Shown here: positions 50,982 to 58,204 of the stretch, piece by piece
Layout: each line of letters begins with the position of its first letter
How positions within the stretch are numbered: the first letter of the stretch is position 1
Assembly: GCA_902558375.1 (NCBI GenBank)
Contig: CACEDQ010000001.1
Location: 1-64,000 of the forward strand
Length of the DNA stretch: 64,000 bases
Reading direction: 5' to 3'
Origin: an uncultured SAR86 cluster bacterium
GTDB taxonomy: Bacteria > Pseudomonadota > Gammaproteobacteria > Magnimaribacterales > D2472
Translations under genes and position numbers: made by a program
The notes under the pieces: generated by a model
The model's input: only the letters and a program-made list of their open reading frames with translations
What the model was told of the DNA's origin: nothing
The model's database searches: none

Positions 50982-51494
50982 ATGAAAAAAATAACCACAT
51001 TAATTACTGTACTGTTACTAGTTAGCTGTAACAATATGAAAACTAACATAAAAGTTGATTCAGTTGATACTTTCAACTTAGACAATTATAGCGATTTTTC
51101 TATAAAGATAAATCAGTCAAGTATTAGCGCAGAAATCAATCCAATCGAATTAGAAAGATTTAAAGATAATTTAAAATATTCACTAATTGAAAGAGGACTA
51201 TCTTATTCTGATAACTCTAATTTAACTTTTGAAATAAACACCACCACTAAAGATAAGGTTCAATCAGACAGAATGAATCATTATTATTCGAGATATTATT
51301 GGGACAATTACTATTTTCGTGATGACATTAGAACAATTACTGAAAATATATTAAGAGTTAATCTTAAGGATAATAATGCTGATAAAACTTTATGGACTGT
51401 GGTAACTGTTTGGAGAAATGGCTCCTCAAAAGCTCCAACTTCTGAAGATGGCTCCAATATCATTGTTGATGAAATTATGCTTAGTTTCCTTTAA
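50982..51494 (+). CDS. DUF4136-like lipoprotein
   Basis: The start at 50982 is chosen over an in-frame ATG at 50940 because it yields a lipoprotein signal (MKKITTLITVLLLVSC) with Cys16. The 170 residues contain short strands and YSRYYWDNYYFRDDIRT, then LRVNLKDNNADKTLWTVV; this fits DUF4136-type lipoproteins, often outer-membrane attached. The role is unknown. Its promoter must lie within the divergent protease gene, since only 21 bp separate the two starts. Confidence 0.6.
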   Translation: MKKITTLITVLLLVSCNNMKTNIKVDSVDTFNLDNYSDFSIKINQSSISAEINPIELERFKDNLKYSLIERGLSYSDNSNLTFEINTTTKDKVQSDRMNHYYSRYYWDNYYFRDDIRTITENILRVNLKDNNADKTLWTVVTVWRNGSSKAPTSEDGSNIIVDEIMLSFL

Positions 51495-51513
51495 ATTTAA
51501 AATTTATATCTAA

Positions 51514-53241
51514 TTGAAATCAAATTTTAATAAAAATTATCTTTTAAGCTTATATGCTTTGTTTATATTTTTTTCTTGCACTTCTGAAGAAAATACAATT
51601 GAAGTTCCAAAAATTTCATCTGTTGAAAAACTTATAGAACACTCTAAAGAGTTTGAGCAGAATGTTTTGACATACGAGACTCCTGGAGGAAGAATTCATT
51701 TCGCTATTGGTTTTGGAATTGCAAACTCTATTATGATAGAAGGAGATGAAGGCAATATCATTATTGACGCTTCTGACAGTACTCATGAGGCATCGAAGAT
51801 TTATGATAGATTCCAACAATTAAATGATAATCCCATAACAGCAATAATCTATACTCATAATCATGGAGATCATACTTTTGGAGCAGCACATTATTTAACA
51901 ACACAAAAAGAAAGACCTATGGTAATAGCGCATGAATCTACTGACTATTACATGCAAAGAATATTGGGAATTATAAATCCAATTATTACCATAAGAAGCG
52001 CAAGAATGTTTGGAACAGCACTTCCAGAAGGTGAATTAATAAATGTTGGTATTGGTAAAAGCCTTAATGTTTCCAAATCACCTTTTGGGTATGTCAAGCC
52101 AGATACAACTTTTAGAAAAGAGTTAAAAATAGAAATTTCTGGTATCAATATTGAGTTATATCATGCTCCAGGTGAGACGAACGACCAATTATTTGTCTGG
52201 TTGCCAGTGCACAAATCTTTGATGCCTGGTGACAACATTTATAAAACATTTCCAAATCTTTATACAATTAGAGGAACAACTCACAGGGATGTTATTGGAT
52301 GGGTTTCAAGCCTAGATAAGATGCGATCTTATGAACCAGAATATATATTTCCAAGTCATACAAAACCTATTGTTGGGTCACAAGAGGCTATGGACGCATT
52401 AACAACTTACAGAGATGCAATTCAATATGTTCATGATCAAACAATTCGACTGATGAATGAGGGCTATTATCCTGACCAGATTGTTGAAATGGTGGAATTA
52501 CCGGACTCAATAAAAAAATCACCATTTTTATCGGAGTTTTATGGTACTGTTAGATGGTCTGTTAAGAGCATATTTAATGGATATTTGGGCTGGTTCAATG
52601 GCAACCCTGCCGAGCTTGACCCATTATCAAGAAAAGAAGAAGCTCAAAAGTTTTCTAAATTAGTCGGCGGTGAAGCATTTTTGCTAGAAGCATTAAAAAA
52701 ATCTATTTTAGATGAAGACATGCAATGGGCTCTTGAATTAAGTGATAAGCTTCTAGCTCTAGATTATGAGATAGACACAGTAAACAATTTAAGACAAAAA
52801 GCTCTTCTTTATATTGGGCTGCGCTCATCTAATCCAAATAAAAGAAATTACTTTCTTTCATCTGCTATGGAATTAGATGCTAGTTTTGATGGTTATCCAG
52901 TTGCGGAAAGAACAGAAGAGGGCGTAAATGAAATTTCAATTGATACGATTTTTAGTATTTTATCTGTTAGGTTAAATCCTGAAAGAGTCATTAATCAAAA
53001 CATTAAAACATGTTTCTTATTTTCATCTGGCATAACTAGAGCTATTACAATAAGAAATCAAGTTGCCTCAGTTTCAGCCAATGTTGATTTACCTTGTGAT
53101 ATTACAGTTAAAACTTCTGAACTTAATTTTAAAATGGCATTATCAGGGTTGTTAAATCCAGTAATGGCTATAGCTTCTGGAGATATTATTGTTGATGGTG
53201 GTAATACTAATTTTTTAAAGTTCTTATCTTACTTTAGATAA
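51514..53241 (+). CDS. Lipoprotein alkylsulfatase-like metallo-beta-lactamase-fold enzyme
   Basis: The 575 residues show the SdsA1/BDS1-type layout: a metallo-beta-lactamase domain with THNHGDH (His115, His117, Asp119, His120) and a dimerisation plus C-terminal SCP2-like domain (SGLLNPVMAIASGDIIVDGG). The family hydrolyses primary alkyl sulfates such as SDS. The start is TTG at 51514, giving a lipoprotein signal with Cys22 (FFSCTS). This would place the enzyme on an envelope membrane facing the periplasm or outside. Substrate inferred from family. Confidence 0.82.
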   Translation: MKSNFNKNYLLSLYALFIFFSCTSEENTIEVPKISSVEKLIEHSKEFEQNVLTYETPGGRIHFAIGFGIANSIMIEGDEGNIIIDASDSTHEASKIYDRFQQLNDNPITAIIYTHNHGDHTFGAAHYLTTQKERPMVIAHESTDYYMQRILGIINPIITIRSARMFGTALPEGELINVGIGKSLNVSKSPFGYVKPDTTFRKELKIEISGINIELYHAPGETNDQLFVWLPVHKSLMPGDNIYKTFPNLYTIRGTTHRDVIGWVSSLDKMRSYEPEYIFPSHTKPIVGSQEAMDALTTYRDAIQYVHDQTIRLMNEGYYPDQIVEMVELPDSIKKSPFLSEFYGTVRWSVKSIFNGYLGWFNGNPAELDPLSRKEEAQKFSKLVGGEAFLLEALKKSILDEDMQWALELSDKLLALDYEIDTVNNLRQKALLYIGLRSSNPNKRNYFLSSAMELDASFDGYPVAERTEEGVNEISIDTIFSILSVRLNPERVINQNIKTCFLFSSGITRAITIRNQVASVSANVDLPCDITVKTSELNFKMALSGLLNPVMAIASGDIIVDGGNTNFLKFLSYFR

Positions 53242-53243
53242 AA

Positions 53244-53699
53244 CTACCACCTATACTTATCAAAGTTTTCTGGATTAGCCCATCCTTCTGAATTGTTCCA
53301 AGATCTTTTATTGTTATAGGTCTTAAGGTTATATGAAAAACATAGCAACTTATTTGAGCTATCCTCAAGCTCAACTTGAAACCCAAGTTTAATCATATTG
53401 GATTCTTTGATGCCATCTTTAGGACGAGAAAAAATTATAATTTTTTGACTTAAAAGATTCTTAATTGTTCCGATCTGGCTTTGAGATAAATCTATATCAT
53501 CCAAAACAATGAATAAATCAACTGGATCTTTTATATGCTCAAAATCTGGATCAATGCTTAGATGTGCTATGTCAGAATCTTCAAATTTTTGTACAAGCTT
53601 TGAGATATCTTGCTTTGTTACTATTTGAAGGTTTTTACATTCTTCATTATTAAGGGTGTCTAATATAAATTGATTTAATATTTTTTCCCTTTGTTTCAT
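53244..53699 (-). CDS. Conserved hypothetical protein (DUF6231-like)
   Basis: The 151 residues have no signal or membrane segment. Seen: an Asp-rich segment FIVLDDIDLSQSQIG and strand KIIIFSRPKDG, then a terminal SWNNSEGWANPENFDKYRW. I recall a gammaproteobacterial DUF with the same aromatic C-terminus; the assignment is tentative. It overlaps mdh by 4 bp (stop-start ATGA) and is probably co-translated with it. No function is proposed. Confidence 0.5.
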   Translation of the reverse strand: MKQREKILNQFILDTLNNEECKNLQIVTKQDISKLVQKFEDSDIAHLSIDPDFEHIKDPVDLFIVLDDIDLSQSQIGTIKNLLSQKIIIFSRPKDGIKESNMIKLGFQVELEDSSNKLLCFSYNLKTYNNKRSWNNSEGWANPENFDKYRW

Positions 53700-54694
53700 T
53701 TAAGTAAATGTTTTACTGCCTCTCTTTCAGATTCTAACTCATCTATAGATATTTGAAACTTTTGCTTTGCAAATTCTGACATCACTAGATCTCTTTTAAT
53801 CTCTATTGTGCCATCAGGTAGAGTAAAGAGAGGGTATCCACACATCAAACCCTCAGGAACACCGTAAGCTCCATCGCTTGCTACGGCAGCACTAAATGAA
53901 TCGCCATCATCAGTTGGATTTTCACATGCAACAATTGTATCTAGAGCTGCTTTTGCAGCAGATGTTGCTGATGAAGCCCCTCTAGAGTCAATTACAGCCT
54001 TGCCTCTTTGCTGAACAGTCGGAAGAAAAGAATTTTCAACCCACTCCATATCACTTATAACTTCACTTCCAGGTCTTCCATCAATAAGAACATTTTCAAC
54101 ATCTGGATACATCGTAGGACTATGATTACCCCAGATAATCATATTTTTAACGTTATCAATATTTGTTCCAGTTTTTTTGCTTACCACAGACTTGGCCCTG
54201 CTTGAATCAAGCATTGTCATAGCCATCCATAATTGAGAATCTTTATTAGCTGCATTTTTACCTATAAGTGCATTTGTATTAGCAGGGTTGCCAACAACTA
54301 GAATTTTTGCGTCATCTTTACCATATTTACCAATGGCTTCTCCTTGATTAACAAAGATTCCACCGTTAATTTTTAATAAATCTGATCTTTCTTCAATTTT
54401 TTTTCCTTCATAAACAATTCCTCTTGGGATACTGCCAACAAGAAGAAACCAATCTGCATCATGAGATGCTTCTTCAAAATTATCTGTATATTTGACTTCA
54501 CCCATATTTGGAAAATATGAATCTTCAAGCTCCATAATTAAACCTTCAAGCTTATTAACAACCTGAGGAATTTCAACAAGGTATAAATCAACTATCTTGT
54601 CACCAAATGTTCTTCCATCAACCAATCTTGGAATAAGAGAGTAGGCTATTTGTCCTGCCGCTCCGGTTACCACAACTTTAACTCTTGAACTCAT
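53696..54694 (-). CDS. mdh: Malate dehydrogenase (cytosolic/chlamydial type)
   Basis: This NAD enzyme interconverts malate and oxaloacetate. The 332 residues have the NAD fold VVVTGAAGQIAYSL; active-site Asp163 and Arg166 in TMLDSSRAKS; catalytic His191 in IIWGNHSPTMYPD. The overall type is that of eukaryotic cytosolic and chlamydial MDH, not E. coli Mdh. The mobile substrate loop, usually PRKxGMxRxDLL, is longer (PRGIVYEGKKIEERSDLL), with about six extra residues. This may affect substrate fit, although the Arg91 and Arg103 positions remain plausible ligands. It lies behind a DUF gene and ahead of alkB on the minus strand. Confidence 0.9.
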   Translation of the reverse strand: MSSRVKVVVTGAAGQIAYSLIPRLVDGRTFGDKIVDLYLVEIPQVVNKLEGLIMELEDSYFPNMGEVKYTDNFEEASHDADWFLLVGSIPRGIVYEGKKIEERSDLLKINGGIFVNQGEAIGKYGKDDAKILVVGNPANTNALIGKNAANKDSQLWMAMTMLDSSRAKSVVSKKTGTNIDNVKNMIIWGNHSPTMYPDVENVLIDGRPGSEVISDMEWVENSFLPTVQQRGKAVIDSRGASSATSAAKAALDTIVACENPTDDGDSFSAAVASDGAYGVPEGLMCGYPLFTLPDGTIEIKRDLVMSEFAKQKFQISIDELESEREAVKHLLK

Positions 54695-54716
54695 TTTTTA
54701 CCTTTTAATATGAAAT

Positions 54717-55310
54717 TTAATTCGTAATTATATTCCTAAAAGTTAGATTTATTCTTGGCTTTTTAATTTTTTTTGTTTTTTTTATTTCATGCTTCCAATA
54801 TTCTTGTGTCTTGCCATGCATAACCAATAGTTGACCACTTGCTTGAGGAATAATTAAGTTTAATTTTTTATTTTTATGCTTAAAGTATATTTCTCTTGCT
54901 TCTCCAAGTGATAAAGATGCTATCACAGGCTTTTTTCCAAGCTCCTTTTCGTCATCAGAATGAAGCCCCATTGAATCATTTCCATCTCTATACAAATTAG
55001 CTAGAACAGAATTAAATTTAAAAGATGTAATATTCTCAATTTTTTCTTTAATTTCTAGTAGCAAATTATTCCAGTCATGTCTTTGAAGTTTTTTTCCGGA
55101 ATATGTGTATTCAATTTTGTTGTCCGCATACCAGGCTTGCAGTCTCGGTATTTGATGAGTTTTACCAAAGATTGTTATAAAACCTGTTTCCCAATCTAAA
55201 TCATGCAGGCATAATTCAAACCATAAATCTTTTTTTTCCTCTAATCTTTTATCTTGATATAAGTCAATTTCTAAATCTTCATATCCAGTTATTGCCTCTT
55301 TTTTAATCAA
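54717..55310 (-). CDS. AlkB-type 2-oxoglutarate/Fe(II) dioxygenase
   Basis: The 197 residues fit AlkB-family enzymes that remove alkyl groups from DNA or RNA. Seen: iron site His117-x-Asp119 (MGLHSDDE), His174 (YWKHEI), and the 2-oxoglutarate Arg186 with Arg192 (PRINLTFRN). NLYRDGNDSMGLHSD is the core motif. The N-terminal substrate lid is short. It is 22 bp from mdh on the same strand. The substrate (DNA repair versus a tRNA or lipid role) is not decided by sequence. Confidence 0.87.
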   Translation of the reverse strand: MIKKEAITGYEDLEIDLYQDKRLEEKKDLWFELCLHDLDWETGFITIFGKTHQIPRLQAWYADNKIEYTYSGKKLQRHDWNNLLLEIKEKIENITSFKFNSVLANLYRDGNDSMGLHSDDEKELGKKPVIASLSLGEAREIYFKHKNKKLNLIIPQASGQLLVMHGKTQEYWKHEIKKTKKIKKPRINLTFRNIITN

Positions 55311-55406
55311 GGGTGCTCCTTTTTCAGTAATAGTAAATAAGACTAATTTTTATTAGAATAACTTTATCTTAAACGTATAACGACTTCCAAAAAAGGGGTG
55401 AAATAA

Positions 55407-56309
55407 ATGAGTATTAGATTTGATGATCAGGTTGCAATCGTTACTGGTGCAGGTGGAGGATTAGGTAAAGAGCATGCTTTAGGGCTTGCAAGAAGAGGGG
55501 CAAAGGTAGTTGTTAATGATCTTGGTGGAGGTGTTGATGGAAGTGGTGCTAGTGATGCCGCAAAGGCCGTTGTTGACCAAATTATCTCTGAGGGTGGTGA
55601 AGCAATTGCTAATGGAGCCAGTGTCACTGATTTAGAAGCAGTTCAAGCTATGGTTCAAGAAGCTAAAGAAAAATGGGGAAGAATAGATATTCTTATTAAT
55701 AATGCCGGTATCTTGAGAGATAAAAGCTTTCATAAAGACACTATAGAAAGCTTTAACACAGTTATGGATGTTCATTTTCAAGGAACTTTGAATTGTACTC
55801 ATACTGTTTACCCAATAATGCGAGAACAAGAATTCGGAAGAATTATTTTTACTAGTTCATCTAGCGGAGTTTTTGGTAATTTTGGTCAAGCAAATTATGG
55901 ATCTGCAAAAATGGCAATGATTGGATTAATGAATACACTGAAATTAGAGGGACAAAAATATAATGTGTTCACTAACTCTATTACTCCTGTAGCTTATACA
56001 AGAATGACAGAGGGCTTGATACCTGAAGATTTTGGTAAAAATATGCAGCCAGAGCATGTAACACCTGCTGTGCTATATCTTGCTAGCAAAGATGCTCCTA
56101 ATGGAGTTGTTATAGCTGCTGGTGCTGGAGTTTTTGCTCGAATATTTATTCATGAAACTATGGGTATTAATCTTGGTACTGGGGAGGATATGACTCCAGA
56201 GAATATAGCTGCAAACTGGGATAAGGTTTCAGACATGGACGATGCGAGGCCTCTACAAAACGGCGGTGAACAGACTCTAAAAATATTTGAATTAATTAAT
56301 AAGGGCTAG
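55407..56309 (+). CDS. Short-chain dehydrogenase of the (3R)-hydroxyacyl-CoA dehydrogenase type
   Basis: The 300 residues match the SDR domain of peroxisomal multifunctional enzyme type 2: start VAIVTGAGGGLGKEHALGLA; GGVDGSG loop (40-47); NNAGILRDKSF; catalytic Ser ~151 and Tyr164/Lys168 in ANYGSAKMAM. It would oxidise 3-hydroxyacyl-CoA with NAD+ in fatty acid or steroid side-chain degradation. It starts a two-gene unit with the GST at 56312. The substrate is inferred from family. Confidence 0.85.
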   Translation: MSIRFDDQVAIVTGAGGGLGKEHALGLARRGAKVVVNDLGGGVDGSGASDAAKAVVDQIISEGGEAIANGASVTDLEAVQAMVQEAKEKWGRIDILINNAGILRDKSFHKDTIESFNTVMDVHFQGTLNCTHTVYPIMREQEFGRIIFTSSSSGVFGNFGQANYGSAKMAMIGLMNTLKLEGQKYNVFTNSITPVAYTRMTEGLIPEDFGKNMQPEHVTPAVLYLASKDAPNGVVIAAGAGVFARIFIHETMGINLGTGEDMTPENIAANWDKVSDMDDARPLQNGGEQTLKIFELINKG

Positions 56310-56311
56310 CA

Positions 56312-56926
56312 TTGAAGCTGTATTCAAGCAAGCTTGCCCCCAGTCCGCTCAAGGTTTTAATTTTTTTAAAAGAAAAGGGTATATTAGATCAAGTAGAGGT
56401 CATTGATCTTGATCTAGGAAAACTTGAACATAAAACTCCAGAGTATAAAGCCATAGCTCCTAATTCTAGAGTACCTGCTCTAAAGTTAGATGACGGCACA
56501 ATTATTTTAGAAACAACGGCTATATGCAGATATTTAGAGTCTCTGTATCCTGATCCCAATTTATTTGGAGAAAACCCTATCGAGATCGCCTCTATAGAGA
56601 TGTGGTACTCAAGGGTGACTTATGAGTTAGCAGTCCCATTAATGCATGGTTTTCGGCATACTCACCCCCATATGAGTCAAATGGAAAATCAAAATCAAGA
56701 ATATGGATTGGCACAAAGAGAATTAGCAGTTAAATCCTTAGATGTTTATGACAAAATTATTGCGAGTAGAGAATATATAGCAGGAGAAAGGTTTACTTAT
56801 GCAGATATTCAAATGGTAACCTCATTACAATTCTTGGTGAGGTTAAATAGGCTTGATATAAACGATTACGAAAACCTGAATGATTACATCAATCAGGTTT
56901 CCAGTAGATCTAGCTTTTCTGTTTAG
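56312..56926 (+). CDS. Glutathione S-transferase family protein
   Basis: The 204 residues have an N-terminal thioredoxin-like domain (MKLYSSKLAPSPLKVLIFLK; Ser in SPLK for GSH activation; RVPALKLDDG cis-Pro; ETTAICRYLE for GSH) and a helical C-terminal domain with AGERFTYADIQMV. The start is TTG at 56312, 2 bp after the SDR stop. The subgroup and substrate are undefined; coupling to the SDR suggests a detoxifying or isomerising role for a metabolite of the same pathway. Confidence 0.85.
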   Translation: MKLYSSKLAPSPLKVLIFLKEKGILDQVEVIDLDLGKLEHKTPEYKAIAPNSRVPALKLDDGTIILETTAICRYLESLYPDPNLFGENPIEIASIEMWYSRVTYELAVPLMHGFRHTHPHMSQMENQNQEYGLAQRELAVKSLDVYDKIIASREYIAGERFTYADIQMVTSLQFLVRLNRLDINDYENLNDYINQVSSRSSFSV

Positions 56927-56927
56927 A

Positions 56928-58190
56928 CTATTCCCAGTTTAGAGCGCCACCAACTTGGTACTCAGTAACTCTGGTTTCAAAGAAGTTCTTTTCTTTTCTT
57001 AAATCTATTATTTCTGACATCCATGGGAATGGATTACCAACACCTTTGAATTCTTCTTCTAAACCAATTTGTGTCAGTCTTCTATTCGCAATGAACTTTA
57101 GATACTCTTCCATCATTGCGGCATTCATTCCAAGTACTCCTCTAGGCATAGTATCTCTTGCATACATAATTTCTAGTTCTGTTCCTTCAAGGATCATTTG
57201 AGCAGCTTCAGCCTTCATTTCTTCATCCCATAAATGAGGATTTTCGATCTTAATTTGATTGATTACATCTATACCAAAATTAACATGCATAGATTCATCT
57301 CTTAAAATATATTGGAACTGTTCTGACGTTCCAGTCATTTTATTTCTTCGACCCATAGATAATATTTGAGTAAAGCCACAATAGAAGAAGATTCCTTCTA
57401 GAACACAATAGAAGGCAATCAAGTTCTTAAGAAGCTGTTTATCAGTTTCTACGGTGCCTGTTTTGAATTCAGGATCTGATATTTCTTGTGTATATTTAAG
57501 ACCCCAGGCTGCTTTTCTCGAAACGCATGGTATTTCACGGTACATATTGAATATTTCGCCTTCGTCCATACCAAGTGATTCAATACAGTATTGATAAGCA
57601 TGTGTATGAATAGCTTCTTCTAAGCTTTGTCTTAAAATATATTGTCTACATTCAGGATTTGTTATCAATCTGTATAGTGCTAATACTAAGTTATTTGCAA
57701 CAAGAGAGTCAGCTGTTGAGAAGAACCCTAAGTTTCTTTTTACAATTGTTCTTTCATCTTCTGTAAGGCCATCTTCAGATTTCCACAATACAATATCGTT
57801 TGTCATATTAATTTCTTGTGGCATCCAATGGTTAGCACTTCCGTCTAAATATTTTTGCCATGCCCAGTCATATTTAAATGGTACTAGTTGATTAAGATCT
57901 GCTTTACAGTTAATCATCATTTTGTCATCAACCTGAACCCTCGAGCCAGCCATTTCATCTAGTTCTTCAACACCTGCTGCATCATCTAGATTTTTTATAG
58001 CCTCTCTTGCCAGTTGTGCACGAGATCCTTCTTCTATCTTGGCTGTATTTTCTTTTATTGGAGCTGCTGTATCTACTACTGGAGCAGGTTGTTCTTTTGC
58101 AACTTGAGGTGTTTCTACTACAGGAGCACTAGCAGTTACTGCTGCACTTGTGTTTGTTTCCTCTTTTCCATAATCATCCCAATTTAACAT
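56928..58190 (-). CDS. nrdB: Ribonucleotide reductase class Ia, small subunit
   Basis: NrdB carries the diiron-tyrosyl radical for NrdA. Seen in 420 residues: metal ligands Asp161, Glu192 and His195 with radical Tyr199 in [10 protein letters not shown]; later ligands in the C-terminal half; and the C-terminal peptide ending GALNWE that docks on NrdA. The N-terminus has a low-complexity Ala/Pro/Val/Thr-rich extension (residues ~12-50) before the conserved start of the fold, of unknown role. It lies 14 bp downstream of nrdA. Confidence 0.96.
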   Translation of the reverse strand: MLNWDDYGKEETNTSAAVTASAPVVETPQVAKEQPAPVVDTAAPIKENTAKIEEGSRAQLAREAIKNLDDAAGVEELDEMAGSRVQVDDKMMINCKADLNQLVPFKYDWAWQKYLDGSANHWMPQEINMTNDIVLWKSEDGLTEDERTIVKRNLGFFSTADSLVANNLVLALYRLITNPECRQYILRQSLEEAIHTHAYQYCIESLGMDEGEIFNMYREIPCVSRKAAWGLKYTQEISDPEFKTGTVETDKQLLKNLIAFYCVLEGIFFYCGFTQILSMGRRNKMTGTSEQFQYILRDESMHVNFGIDVINQIKIENPHLWDEEMKAEAAQMILEGTELEIMYARDTMPRGVLGMNAAMMEEYLKFIANRRLTQIGLEEEFKGVGNPFPWMSEIIDLRKEKNFFETRVTEYQVGGALNWE

Positions 58191-58204
58191 TTCGTTCTCC
58201 TATA

